From Mycobacterium sp. (GTDB lineage: Bacteria; Actinomycetota; Actinomycetes; Mycobacteriales; Mycobacteriaceae), in assembly GCA_025963385.1 (NCBI GenBank), contig JAOPUT010000386.1:1-32498 (forward strand): a stretch of DNA of 32,498 bases, in the 5' to 3' direction. The position numbers and the translations under genes are program-made. The notes under the pieces were generated by a model, which saw only the letters and a list, made by a program, of their open reading frames with translations, was not told the DNA's origin and did no database searches. This document shows positions 1 to 7,965 of this stretch, one piece after another; positions within the stretch are counted from its first letter, which is position 1; each line of letters opens with the position of its first letter.

Positions 1-642
1 GGCATCCAGATCAGGCCTCTCGTCATGACATCCGGCGAGGAGATCCAGAACCAAGTCTTCTTCGACGAGGTGCGGGTGCCCAAGACCAACGTGATCGGTG
101 AGATCGACGACGGCTGGACCGTCGCCAAGTACCTGCTCGAGTTCGAGCGCGGCGGTGGCGCCAGCGCGCCCGCCCTGCAGGTGATGGCCGAGGAGGTGAC
201 CGCAGCGGCGGCCACCCAGCCCGGCGCCGACGGGGATCGACTGATCGACGATCCGGGGTTCGCCCGGAAACTGGCCGACGCCCGGATCCGCACCGACGTC
301 CTGGAGATCCTCGAATACCGGGTGCTGGCAGCGCTCGCGGGCGGCGGCCATCCTGGACCGGCGTCCTCGATGCTCAAGATCCTCACCACCGAACTCAGTC
401 AAACCCTCACCGAGCTGGCCCTGGAAGCAGCCGGACCACGCGGCCGGGCCTACCAGCCGCATGCGACCCGGCCCGGCGGCCCCATCGCCGAGTACGAGCC
501 ACCAGCCGACGGCTACGTCAGCGGCGAACCGTGGCAGGCGGTCGCACCCCTGCGGTACTTCAATGATCGGGCGGGTTCGATCTACGCTGGCAGTAACGAG
601 ATCCAGCGAAACATCCTCGCCAAGGCAGCGCTGGGCCTCTGA
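1..642 (+). CDS. Acyl-CoA dehydrogenase (FadE family), 5' end cut by the window
   Basis: C-terminal 213 residues of an acyl-CoA dehydrogenase, an FAD enzyme that oxidises acyl-CoA thioesters to enoyl-CoA. The reading frame is open from base 1, so the N-terminal and most of the middle domain lie outside. Visible family marks are the end of the beta domain (VFFDEVRVP) and the last helices with SIYAGSNEIQRNI. In classical enzymes the catalytic Glu sits in a YEG motif here; this protein has YAG, as in many mycobacterial FadE subunits whose base lies elsewhere or which work in pairs. Its TGA stop shares one base with the ATG of the next dehydrogenase, so the two are translationally coupled and may form an alpha2beta2 enzyme like the steroid side-chain FadE pairs. 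The substrate cannot be told from sequence. Confidence 0.93.
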   Translation, partial: GIQIRPLVMTSGEEIQNQVFFDEVRVPKTNVIGEIDDGWTVAKYLLEFERGGGASAPALQVMAEEVTAAAATQPGADGDRLIDDPGFARKLADARIRTDVLEILEYRVLAALAGGGHPGPASSMLKILTTELSQTLTELALEAAGPRGRAYQPHATRPGGPIAEYEPPADGYVSGEPWQAVAPLRYFNDRAGSIYAGSNEIQRNILAKAALGL

Positions 643-1766
643 TGGACTTCAAGCTCTCGGACGAGCAGGAGATGCTCCGCAACGGTCTCACCAAGTTCCT
701 CGCCACGCGCTATGGACTGGAGCGGAGCCGCGCCGCGGCCAAGACCGGGGCAGGTTGGCAGCCCGACGTCTGGCGCGCGTTCGCCGACGAACTGGGAATC
801 CTCGGCGCCGCATTGCCCGAGCACGTAGGAGGCAGCGGCGGCGGACCGGTCGAGGTCATGGTGATCGCGGAGGCGCTCGGCCACGCACTGGTCGTGGAGC
901 CCTACGTCGACACGGCCGTGGTCGCCGCGGGCCTCCTGCTGAGGGCCGGCGGTGACGATGTCAACGCGTTAGTCGAGCGCATCGCCAGCGGACAGGCGAT
1001 CGTCGCCCTGGCCGCCGCCGAGGAACAGTCCGGCGACCGGTGGCTCGACGTGGCGACCACCGCACACCGCGACGGCGCGGGGTGGGTGCTGACGGGCGCC
1101 AAGACGATGGTGATCAGCGGTCCGTTGGCCACCCACCTGCTCGTCACCGCGCGGTCCGAGAACGGCGTGTCGTTGTTCCTCGTCGACGTCGGCGAGGTGG
1201 GCGCCGGACTCGAGATGCACGGCTACCGGACGGTCGACGATCGCCGCGCGGCGGATCTGGTCATGATCGATCTGCGGCTCCCCGCCGATGCGCTTCTCGG
1301 CCGCGAGGGCCAGGCCTGGCCCTCACTTGCGCACGCCCGCGACGAGGGCGCCGCCGCGGTGTGCTCCGAAGCCGTTGGCGCCATGCGACGGGTGCTCGCC
1401 GACACCGTCGAATACTGCAAGCAGCGTCAGCAGTTCGGTCAGCCGATCAGCAGCTTCCAGGCCCTTCAGCACCGCATGGTCGACATGCACATGGAACTCG
1501 AACAGGCAGTCGCGGCGGTCTACCTCGCGGTCCTGAATCTGCAGGCCGACGCCGCAACGCGGGCTCGGGCGGTGTCGGCGGCCAAGGCGACCATCGGCAG
1601 GGCCGCCCGGTTCATCGGTCAGAACGCCGTCCAGTTGCACGGCGGCATGGGCATGACCGAGGAACTCGCGATCGGGCACTACTTCAAGCGGCTCACCGCC
1701 GCCCAGTACGAATTCGGATCCACCGATCACCACGTCGCGCGGTACGCGCAACTGACCCGAGGGTGA
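642..1766 (+). CDS. Acyl-CoA dehydrogenase (FadE family), second subunit
   Basis: Full-length 374-residue acyl-CoA dehydrogenase. The N-terminal helical domain starts with DFKLSDEQEMLR, a central beta domain contains GAKTMVISG, and the C-terminal helical domain carries QLHGGMGMTEE near residue 335. The C-terminal position of the usual catalytic Glu reads YEFGSTDHH, unlike the YEGT of stand-alone enzymes. With the upstream dehydrogenase joined by a one-base TGATG overlap, the likely form is a heteromeric FadE pair. Mycobacterial pairs of this kind act on steroid side chains or unusual branched acyl-CoAs; that is family knowledge, and the substrate here is open. The downstream transporter overlaps the stop codon by GTGA, so all three genes probably share one transcript. 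Confidence 0.95.
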   Translation: MDFKLSDEQEMLRNGLTKFLATRYGLERSRAAAKTGAGWQPDVWRAFADELGILGAALPEHVGGSGGGPVEVMVIAEALGHALVVEPYVDTAVVAAGLLLRAGGDDVNALVERIASGQAIVALAAAEEQSGDRWLDVATTAHRDGAGWVLTGAKTMVISGPLATHLLVTARSENGVSLFLVDVGEVGAGLEMHGYRTVDDRRAADLVMIDLRLPADALLGREGQAWPSLAHARDEGAAAVCSEAVGAMRRVLADTVEYCKQRQQFGQPISSFQALQHRMVDMHMELEQAVAAVYLAVLNLQADAATRARAVSAAKATIGRAARFIGQNAVQLHGGMGMTEELAIGHYFKRLTAAQYEFGSTDHHVARYAQLTRG

Positions 1767-2650
1767 GCTCGAGGGGGTGGCTGCTCTTTGCCGCCATGAG
1801 CGTCATCTGGGGTATCCCCTACCTGTTGATCAAGATCGCCGTCGAGGGTGTCTCGGCACCCGTTCTCGTCTTCGCGCGGACGGCCATCGGCGCTGCCGTG
1901 CTCGTGCCGCTCGCGCTGTCCCGCATCGCATGGACTCCCGTCGTCGAACACTGGAAGGCGGTGCTGGCGTTCGCCTTCTTCGAGATCGTCGCGGCGTGGC
2001 TGCTGCTGTCCGACGCCGAGCGACACCTCTCGAGTTCGCTGACCGGTCTCATCATCGCGGCGGCGCCCATCATCGCCGCGGTGCTGGACAGGCTCACCGG
2101 CGGTGAGCGCAGGCTGGGCGCCAAGCGGATCGCCGGGCTCGGCGTCGGATTCGGGGGCGTTGCCGTGTTGGCGGGGCCGGAGATGACGGGTGGCAGCGCC
2201 TGGCCCGTCACCGAAGTGCTCTTGGTGGCAACGTGTTACGCGATCGCGCCGCTCATCGCCGCCCGCTACCTGGCCGACGTCCCGACACTGCCCCTGACCG
2301 CAGCATGCCTTGGCGTCGCGGCGCTCGTGTACGTCGGGCCCGCTGCCGCGACGTGGCCGACGGAGATGCCCTCGACGCGGGTCCTGGCCGCACTGGCCGG
2401 CCTTGCCGTGATCTGCACGGCATTGGCGTTCATCGTCTTCTTCGCGCTCATCCGCGAAGTCGGCGCCGCTCGGGCGCTGGTGTTCACCTACGTCAATCCC
2501 GTGGTGGCACTGGCCGCGGGAGTGATCGTCCTGAACGAACCCCTCACGCCGTGGAATCTGGCCGGCCTCGGCTTGATCCTCGGTGGTCTGGTATTGGCCA
2601 CCAGACGACCGGGCCCCATGACGGAGCCAACGCAGGCCGCATCGCGCTGA
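1763..2650 (+). CDS. EamA/DMT-family membrane transporter
   Basis: A 295-residue integral membrane protein of the drug/metabolite transporter superfamily, with about ten hydrophobic segments in two EamA repeats. Each repeat starts with the typical pattern: AAMSVIWGIPYLLIK near the N-terminus, and a second half ending LNEPLTPWNLAGLGLILGG. Family members export small metabolites or amino acids by secondary transport; no substrate can be assigned. The start is taken as GTG at 1763, which overlaps the preceding dehydrogenase stop as GTGA and gives the usual family length. The reading frame is open further upstream but there it only shadows the dehydrogenase. Cotranscription with the FadE pair suggests uptake or efflux linked to that catabolic locus. 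Confidence 0.9.
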   Translation: MSSRGWLLFAAMSVIWGIPYLLIKIAVEGVSAPVLVFARTAIGAAVLVPLALSRIAWTPVVEHWKAVLAFAFFEIVAAWLLLSDAERHLSSSLTGLIIAAAPIIAAVLDRLTGGERRLGAKRIAGLGVGFGGVAVLAGPEMTGGSAWPVTEVLLVATCYAIAPLIAARYLADVPTLPLTAACLGVAALVYVGPAAATWPTEMPSTRVLAALAGLAVICTALAFIVFFALIREVGAARALVFTYVNPVVALAAGVIVLNEPLTPWNLAGLGLILGGLVLATRRPGPMTEPTQAASR

Positions 2651-2658
2651 ACCGCTCT

Positions 2659-2670
2659 GGACACTTGTCC
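2659..2670. promoter_or_regulatory. Putative TetR operator, copy 1 (GGACA-N2-TGTCC)
   Basis: Perfect 5-bp inverted repeat GGACA-CT-TGTCC starting 9 bp after the stop of the DMT transporter gene. The same palindrome with a different 2-base centre recurs at 2801-2812 over the start codon of the TetR gene. Two copies within 160 bp in an otherwise non-coding gap suggest a regulator binding site, most simply that of the adjacent TetR protein. Confidence 0.5.
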
Positions 2671-2800
2671 GATGAGCTACCCCCGGGGGGCCCATCAGAA
2701 CTCCGTCGTGGACGCCGAAACCATGCCCTGACCTGCAAAGTGATTGCTCCACAGTCGAGTACGTCGCACGATTGCCAACCCACCTCGGGTCCGATAACCT

Positions 2801-2812
2801 GGACACATGTCC
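2801..2812. promoter_or_regulatory. Putative TetR operator, copy 2, over the tetR start codon
   Basis: GGACA-CA-TGTCC, extending to TGGACA-CA-TGTCCA at 2800-2813. It covers the ATG of the TetR gene at 2807, so a bound dimer would block initiation of its own gene, as expected for autoregulation. No Shine-Dalgarno is visible before this ATG, so the transcript may be leaderless and begin inside the operator. The intervening 2671-2800 holds a 10-bp C5G5 palindrome at 2680-2689 and nothing else I recognise. Confidence 0.55.
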
Positions 2813-3391
2813 AGTTCAGTGGTGGTGCATGTCACCCGACGGCGCGACCCACACGCGCAGCGGGTACTGGCATGCCAGCGCGTCTTCGGCGCCGCCGCGG
2901 CCATGCTCGACGAGTCAGGTCGGCCCGAACCCTCGGTGCCGACACTCGCTGCGCGCGCCGGGATCGCGCCCGCGGCACTGCGCGCGCACTTCCCCTCGAT
3001 GGACGTGATGTACGCCGAGCTGTATCTGAACCGAGTCGTCCAGCTGCCGCTCGTCGTGGACCGGACGGCCGGCATCCACGACCGGGTGAGCGGCCAATTG
3101 CGGGCGGTGACGCTCGTCGTCGCCGATGAACCCCAGCTCGCGCACGCGTGCACGCGTGCGCTGCTCCGCACCGACGACAGCGCGGTGACGGACGTCCAGA
3201 CCCGGATCGCTGCCGAGGTGCGCCGCCGACTGTCCGCAGCGCTGGGCACCGGTGCGTGGCCAGAAGTGCTCACCACCTTGGAGACGTTGTTCTGGGGTGC
3301 GCTGCTCCAGGTGCGGTCGCGTGCCATGACCTACCGCGCCATGGCCGATCGGCTCGACACCATGCTGTCGCTGATCCTGCCGGAGGACTGA
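2807..3391 (+). CDS. TetR-family transcriptional regulator
   Basis: A 194-residue TetR-type repressor. Residues about 20-65 form the N-terminal helix-turn-helix domain (FGAAAAMLDESG, then VPTLAARAGIAPAALRAHFPSMDVMYAEL), the last part being the recognition helix and the HF(P)S motif of the family. The C-terminal part is helical and would bind a ligand, probably an acyl-CoA or related metabolite given the neighbouring FadE and thiolase-like genes; that is inference. A 5-bp palindrome repeated at 2659-2670 and 2801-2812 is the best operator candidate. The gene ends 35 bp before the thiolase-like gene, which has its own strong ribosome binding site. Confidence 0.88.
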   Translation: MSSSVVVHVTRRRDPHAQRVLACQRVFGAAAAMLDESGRPEPSVPTLAARAGIAPAALRAHFPSMDVMYAELYLNRVVQLPLVVDRTAGIHDRVSGQLRAVTLVVADEPQLAHACTRALLRTDDSAVTDVQTRIAAEVRRRLSAALGTGAWPEVLTTLETLFWGALLQVRSRAMTYRAMADRLDTMLSLILPED

Positions 3392-3426
3392 CCGTCATCG
3401 ACCAATCACGAAGGAGGACAAAGGGT

Positions 3427-4632
3427 ATGGGCCTACGAGGTGAGGCGGCGATCGTCGGCTACACGGAGTTGCCGTCGACCAAGCGTCCGAGCGGACCGCT
3501 CGAGTTCAACCTCGAACAGTGGGCCCGGTTGGCCGCGTCGACACTCGCCGACGCCGGACTGGACGCCTCCGACGTCGACGGCATCTGCACCGGGCACCTG
3601 CAGGAGTCGCAGATCTTCGTGCCGTCGACGATCATCGAATACCTCGGCATCCGAGCCAATTTCGCCGAGCTCGTCGATCTCGGTGGCGCCAGTTCCGCGG
3701 CGATGGTGTGGCGCGCGGCCGCCGCGATCGAACTCGGCATCTGCAACGCCGTTCTGTGCGTGGTGCCTGCGACGCCGCTGACGCCGGTCTCCGAGGACAA
3801 GCCCGTCGACTTCGGCGACATGCTGTACTTCGGCGCCTCCAGCAATCGGTATGGCTCACCCCAGGCCGAATTCGAGATCCCTTACGGCAATCTCGGCCAG
3901 AACGGACCGTACGGCCAGGTCGCCACGCTCTACGCCGCGACATACGGATACGACGAGAAGGCGATGGCCAAGATCAGCGTCGATCAGCGGGTCAATGCCA
4001 ATCACACGCCGGGAGCCATCTTTTCGGACGTTCCGATCACCGTCGACGACGTGCTGGCCAGCCCGGTGATCGCCTCGCCGCTGCACATGCTCGAGATCGT
4101 CATGCCGGTGCTCGGCGGCGCAGCGGTGCTCGTCGCGAACGCAGATCTGGCGCGGCGCAGCCGCAACCGCCCGGTGTGGGTCAAGGGTTTCGGCGAGCGC
4201 GTGCCCTACAAGACGCCGACATACGCGGAGGACCTCTTGCAGACTCCCATGATCAGGGCGGCGAAGTCCGCCTTCGGCATGGCGGGGCTGGCGCCGTCGG
4301 ACATGGACATGGTGTCCATCTACGACTGTTACACGATCACCGCGCTGCTGAGCCTCGAAGATGCCGGCTTCTGCGACAAGGGCGCCGGACTCCAGTTCGT
4401 CGCGGATCACGATCTGACGTTCCGCGGCGACTTCCCGATGAACACCGCGGGAGGACAGCTCGGCTACGGACAGGCAGGCACCGCGGGGGGAATGCACCAC
4501 GTGTGCGATGCCACCCGGCAGATCATGGGTCGGGCGGCCGACGCCCAGGTCGGCGACTGCAACCGCGCGTTCGTCTCGGGCAACGGCGGCATCCTGTCCG
4601 AACAGACGACACTCGTCCTGGAGGGTGACTGA
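3427..4632 (+). CDS. Thiolase-like protein (SCP-x/Ltp2 type), probable CoA-thioester retro-aldolase subunit
   Basis: A 401-residue thiolase-fold protein of the lipid-transfer/SCP-x group. ATG 3427 follows a strong AAGGAGG at 3411-3417; the open frame further upstream only shadows the TetR gene. The catalytic residues of true thiolases are absent: where the N-terminal nucleophilic Cys should sit the sequence reads DLGGASSAAMV, and the C-terminal GHP region reads GGQLGYGQAG. This matches the Ltp2-type aldolases, which use tyrosines instead; SIYDCYT near residue 300 is a candidate for one of them. Ltp2 proteins cleave beta-hydroxyacyl-CoA in steroid side-chain breakdown and need a DUF35 partner, which is exactly the next gene. 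The aldolase assignment is inference from family and context; a thiolase role is unlikely without the Cys. Confidence 0.85.
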   Translation: MGLRGEAAIVGYTELPSTKRPSGPLEFNLEQWARLAASTLADAGLDASDVDGICTGHLQESQIFVPSTIIEYLGIRANFAELVDLGGASSAAMVWRAAAAIELGICNAVLCVVPATPLTPVSEDKPVDFGDMLYFGASSNRYGSPQAEFEIPYGNLGQNGPYGQVATLYAATYGYDEKAMAKISVDQRVNANHTPGAIFSDVPITVDDVLASPVIASPLHMLEIVMPVLGGAAVLVANADLARRSRNRPVWVKGFGERVPYKTPTYAEDLLQTPMIRAAKSAFGMAGLAPSDMDMVSIYDCYTITALLSLEDAGFCDKGAGLQFVADHDLTFRGDFPMNTAGGQLGYGQAGTAGGMHHVCDATRQIMGRAADAQVGDCNRAFVSGNGGILSEQTTLVLEGD

Positions 4633-4635
4633 GTC

Positions 4636-5049
4636 GTGAACGCGATGTCCAAGCCGATGCCGAGCCCGACGCCCACCACCCAGCCGTTCTGGGATGCCTT
4701 GCGCGAGCACAAGATCCGCATTCAGTATTCGCCATCGGCAGGTCGATACGTGTTCTACCCGCGGGTGCTCGCCCCGGGGACCCTGGCCGACGACCTGGAG
4801 TGGCGCGAGATCAGCGGTGCCGGCTCGCTGTACACCTACACCGTCAGCCACCGACCCGTCTCACCACACTTCGTCGACGACGTGCCGCAGATCCTGGCGG
4901 TGGTCCAGTGGGACGAGGGGCCGCGGTTCTCCACGGAGATCGTCAACGCCGCGCCCGATGCCATCCGGGTCGGCGCCAGGGTTCGGCCGGTCTTCACCGA
5001 CTACCCGGACCGCGGCGTCACAATGTTGCGGTACGAGCCTGCGGACTGA
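4636..5049 (+). CDS. DUF35 OB-fold protein, partner of the thiolase-like protein, zinc-ribbon cysteines missing
   Basis: A 137-residue protein of the DUF35 (ChsH2 C-terminal/OB-fold) family. It has the entry helix QPFWDALREHKIRIQY, the OB-fold segment WREISGAGSLYTYTVSHRP, and the closing VGARVRPVF. DUF35 proteins normally carry a four-cysteine zinc ribbon between these; here that stretch reads YSPSAGRYVFYPRVLAPG with no cysteine at all, so metal binding appears lost while the fold is kept. GTG 4636 is used because GGAGGGTG at 4620-4627 lies at proper distance and only 3 bases separate it from the upstream stop; ATG 4645 is an alternative. DUF35 proteins form complexes with Ltp/thiolase-like partners in steroid and fatty acid degradation, so the two probably act as one enzyme. 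Confidence 0.88.
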   Translation: MNAMSKPMPSPTPTTQPFWDALREHKIRIQYSPSAGRYVFYPRVLAPGTLADDLEWREISGAGSLYTYTVSHRPVSPHFVDDVPQILAVVQWDEGPRFSTEIVNAAPDAIRVGARVRPVFTDYPDRGVTMLRYEPAD

Positions 5050-5050
5050 G

Positions 5051-5689
5051 TCACCCGTCGACGTACAGCGTCGCGTCGCACGCGGCTTCGGTGCGGGCGA
5101 TCAGCGCGGCGTTGGGTTCGTCGACGAGGTCGACCCACCGTTCGGCCTCGACGTGGCTGCGGCCGCCTGCGACGTGGCGGGCGATCAGCCGCCGCCTGCG
5201 CACCTCGGGTGGGCAGTCGAGGTAGTAGAGCCGGTCGATCTCGCCGCGCACCAGACCCCAGGTGCCGTCTGCCAGAGCCAGGTAGTTGCCCTCGGTGATC
5301 ACCACGCTGGCGCTGGCCGGGACGACGAGTCCCGCGGCGACGGATTCCTCGAGCGTGCGGTCGAAGTCGGGCACGTAGACGTCTTCGGTCGCGGCGTTGA
5401 CGCGGCGCAGCGTGGCGACGTAGCCGTCGACGTCGAAGGTGTCCGGTGCGCCCTTGCGTTCTCGACGGCCCAACCGGTCGAGCTGCCGGTTGGACAGGTG
5501 AAAACCGTCCATCGGCACGAAGGCGGCACCGCTCTCGAGCTGCGCGAGTAGTCGTCGTGCGAAGGTGGACTTGCCGGTCCCTGGAGGTCCGGCGATACCG
5601 ACGGTCAGCCTGCTCGACTTGGCGAGCCGCTCGTCGATCTCGGCGAGGACCAGGTCGAGCGCTGCATCGGCGGTCAGTCCTTCGGGCAC
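5051..5689 (-). CDS. P-loop nucleoside/sugar kinase-like protein (uridine kinase/PRK superfamily)
   Basis: A 212-residue P-loop kinase. Walker A is GIAGPPGTGKST near residue 36, followed by PMDGFHLSN, PDTFDVDGY and VYVPDFDRTLEE, a signature shared by uridine kinases, phosphoribulokinases and YggC/FrcK-like proteins. ITEGNYLAL is the Walker B-like strand, and RRRLIARHVAGGRS a lid segment. The start is GTG at 5689; the open frame upstream only shadows the amidohydrolase gene. It converges with the DUF35 gene with a single base between stops. The exact substrate (nucleoside, pantothenate or sugar) is not decided by sequence. A structured 113-bp gap separates it from the amidohydrolase gene upstream. 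Confidence 0.82.
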   Translation of the reverse strand: MPEGLTADAALDLVLAEIDERLAKSSRLTVGIAGPPGTGKSTFARRLLAQLESGAAFVPMDGFHLSNRQLDRLGRRERKGAPDTFDVDGYVATLRRVNAATEDVYVPDFDRTLEESVAAGLVVPASASVVITEGNYLALADGTWGLVRGEIDRLYYLDCPPEVRRRRLIARHVAGGRSHVEAERWVDLVDEPNAALIARTEAACDATLYVDG

Positions 5690-5723
5690 GCCTGCGAATC
5701 TAGCTGGCGACAGCCCCTCGACT

Positions 5724-5780
5724 CTGCGGTGAGGTCTCAAGAACTCGAGTTGGACTCGACGAATTGCGCCCTCACCGCAG
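5724..5780. repeat. Nested inverted repeat between two minus-strand genes
   Basis: CTGCGGTGAGG at 5724-5734 is a perfect 11-bp inverted match to CCTCACCGCAG at 5770-5780. Inside the 35-base loop lies a second inverted repeat, TCGAGT (5745-5750) with ACTCGA (5754-5759) and a 3-base loop. It fills most of the 113-bp gap between the amidohydrolase stop and the kinase start. It could be a terminator, an RNA structure or a protein site; no U-tract follows on either strand. Confidence 0.55.
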
Positions 5781-5802
5781 TCTCGACGGAGGCGGACGGC
5801 GA

Positions 5803-7065
5803 TCAGGCTTTGGCGAGTTGCTTCTGCTCGTAGATCCGTGCCCACTCCTTGCGCGGCTTGATCGACACGTCGACGTCGGTTGCCTTGGCGCGCAATGCAC
5901 CTGCGGTCGCCTGGTCCTTCGGGGTCAGCTTGAACGGGTCCCAGCCGAAGAACCGGCAGGAGTTCTCCCATGTGATCTTGTTGATGTCCGAGTCGCTGGC
6001 GCCTGCGGCGTCGAGTTCGGCGAGCACCTGTTCGGGCGCGTCGGGCCAGAAGCAGTCCGAGTGCGGATAGTCGCACTCCCACGCGATGATGTCGATGCCG
6101 ATCTCGTGGCGCAGCTTCAGCGATGTCTTGTCGGTGACGTAGCACGCCAGGGAGTGCTCGCGGAACACGTCGCTCGGCAGCTTGTCCCCGAAGTCGCGAC
6201 GGAGCCACTTCTGGTTGGTGTAGTGGCGGTCGCTGCGATCCAAATAGAAAGGTATCCAACCGATTCCACCTTCGGAGAAGGCGAACTTGAGGTGAGGATA
6301 CTTGCGCATCGCCGGGCCCCACAACAGGTCCTGCGCGCACATCGCCGAGACCTGGGTGGCCAGGATGATGAGGTTGTCGATCGGCGCGTTCGGCGCCATG
6401 CTGATCGCCCCGAAACCGGTGCCGATGTGCAGGCACATCACCACGTTCTCGTCGGACAGGGTCTGGAACACCGGGCCCCAGTACTCATCGTCGTGGTAGC
6501 TCGGCAGCCCCTCGAGGTGCGGTAGTTCCGGCATCGTCACCGCGCGGCAGCCCTTGGCCGCAACCCGGCGGATCTCGGCGCACATCGCCTCGGGATTCCA
6601 CGTCGGCAGCACGGCGATCGGGATGAAACGGTCGGGGTAGCTACCCGCCCATTCGTCGATGTGCCAGTCGTTGTAGGCCGACACCATCACCAGCGTGACG
6701 TCCTCGCGGTGCATGTTGAGGTGTCGGGCCGAGAAACCGGTGAAGGTCGGGAAGCACATCGAGGCCAGGATGCCGTTGCGGTCCATGTCGCGCACGCGCT
6801 CGTGCACGTCGTACACGCCAGGGCGCATCTCGGCGAAGCCCGCGGGGTCGCGACCCCACTCCTCGGGGGGCCACGACACCACCGCGTTGAGCCCGCTGAC
6901 GCCCTGCGGTCTGCCCTGGTACATCCACTGGTCGACGCCCTTGTCGTCGGTGACGACGATGGGCGCCTCCGACTTGTACTTGGCGGGTACGTGGTTCAGG
7001 AACATGTCCGGCGGTTCCACGACGTGGTCGTCGATGCTGACCAGGATCAGGTCGTCCTTATTCAT
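5803..7065 (-). CDS. Amidohydrolase-2 family metal-dependent hydrolase/decarboxylase-like protein
   Basis: A 420-residue TIM-barrel protein of the amidohydrolase_2 type, common in several copies in mycobacteria near lipid and steroid catabolic genes. It begins ILVSIDDHVVEPPDMF, where the canonical HxH becomes DDHVVEP, has ADRFIPIAVLP-like YPDRFIPIAVLP mid-protein, VVMCLHIGTG with a likely metal His, and ends with the family signature ITWENSCRFFGWDPF, including WECDYPHSD near residue 320. Members hydrolyse or decarboxylate aromatic or cyclic acids; the substrate is unknown here. ATG 7065 is chosen because GAGGAG lies 5 bases upstream; the in-frame TTG at 7068 is too close to it. The start is only 26 bp from the divergent AraC gene, which probably regulates it. 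Confidence 0.88.
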   Translation of the reverse strand: MNKDDLILVSIDDHVVEPPDMFLNHVPAKYKSEAPIVVTDDKGVDQWMYQGRPQGVSGLNAVVSWPPEEWGRDPAGFAEMRPGVYDVHERVRDMDRNGILASMCFPTFTGFSARHLNMHREDVTLVMVSAYNDWHIDEWAGSYPDRFIPIAVLPTWNPEAMCAEIRRVAAKGCRAVTMPELPHLEGLPSYHDDEYWGPVFQTLSDENVVMCLHIGTGFGAISMAPNAPIDNLIILATQVSAMCAQDLLWGPAMRKYPHLKFAFSEGGIGWIPFYLDRSDRHYTNQKWLRRDFGDKLPSDVFREHSLACYVTDKTSLKLRHEIGIDIIAWECDYPHSDCFWPDAPEQVLAELDAAGASDSDINKITWENSCRFFGWDPFKLTPKDQATAGALRAKATDVDVSIKPRKEWARIYEQKQLAKA

Positions 7066-7091
7066 CAATGCTCCTCGTGTGCGCGGCCTTC

Positions 7092-7958
7092 ATGCTTCAA
7101 CTAGTACCCTCGGATTTCGTGACCGTCTCTGCACCTTCGGACAGAGGTTTGACCGAAGCGGCCAAGCTCGCCAGGCCGGTGATCGAACTGCGCCGCGGCG
7201 GCCGCGCTTTGGCGGGCAGCTACCTGTACGAGGGCGACGGGCTGATCACCGGCTGGCACTCGCACGAGGTGCACCAGATCGAGTACGCGATGCACGGCGT
7301 CGTCGAGGTCGAGACTGACTCCGCGCACTACCTGCTTCCTCCACAGCAGGCGGCGTGGATTCCCGTTGGCCTGGAACACCAGGCCGTGATGAATCCCGAC
7401 GTCAAGACCGTTGCGGTGATGTTCGACCCCGGGCTGATCTCCGATGCCGATGGTCGGGCCCGCATCATCGCAGTGTCGCCATTGGTGCGGGAGATGATGA
7501 TCTACGCGCTCCGGTGGCCGATCGACCGCGCGGATGGCGATGCGGTGTCCGACGGCTTCTTCCGGACGCTGGCCCAACTCGTGTCCGAGGCGTTGGATCA
7601 CGAAGCGCCGCTGAGCCTGCCGACGACGGCACACCCCATCGTCGCGGCCGCACTCGCCTACACGAAGGCACATCTCGACTCGGTGACGGCAGAGGACGTG
7701 AGCCGCGCGGTCTCGGTATCCGAGCGCACGCTGCGTCGCCTGTTTCAGGACACCCTTGGATTGTCCTGGCGCACATATCTTCTGCACGCCCGGATGATGC
7801 GGGCGATGGCATTGCTCGCGGGCAGGGGACAGTCGGTCCAAGCGACGTCGTCGGCGGTGGGCTTCGAGAACCTGAGTTCCTTCACCAGGTGCTTCACCCA
7901 GTTCTGCGGCGAGACGCCGAGCACGTATCGCAAAAGGGTTGCCGGCGTCCGGGTGTGA
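7092..7958 (+). CDS. AraC-family transcriptional regulator with cupin sensor domain
   Basis: A 288-residue AraC-type regulator. The N-terminal half is a cupin-like sensing domain (GWHSHEVHQIEYAMHGVVEVET and IPVGLEHQAV, residues about 55-105). The C-terminal 100 residues hold two helix-turn-helix motifs: VTAEDVSRAVSVSERTLRRLFQ, then the second around SSAVGFENLSSFTRCFTQFCG, ending TPSTYRKR as usual. The start is uncertain. ATG 7092 leaves 26 bp to the divergent amidohydrolase start; GTG 7119 would leave 53 bp and sits 11 bases after a TAGTAC (7102-7107) that could be a -10 element of a leaderless message. Divergent placement suggests control of the amidohydrolase. Confidence 0.87.
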   Translation: MLQLVPSDFVTVSAPSDRGLTEAAKLARPVIELRRGGRALAGSYLYEGDGLITGWHSHEVHQIEYAMHGVVEVETDSAHYLLPPQQAAWIPVGLEHQAVMNPDVKTVAVMFDPGLISDADGRARIIAVSPLVREMMIYALRWPIDRADGDAVSDGFFRTLAQLVSEALDHEAPLSLPTTAHPIVAAALAYTKAHLDSVTAEDVSRAVSVSERTLRRLFQDTLGLSWRTYLLHARMMRAMALLAGRGQSVQATSSAVGFENLSSFTRCFTQFCGETPSTYRKRVAGVRV

Positions 7959-7965
7959 CGTCGGC

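Noticed and set aside
2233..3129. Long open frames overlapping the transporter, TetR and other genes on both strands
   Set aside because: Arg/Pro/Ala/Gly-rich products without motifs, overlapping well-supported genes; they are shadows of codon bias.
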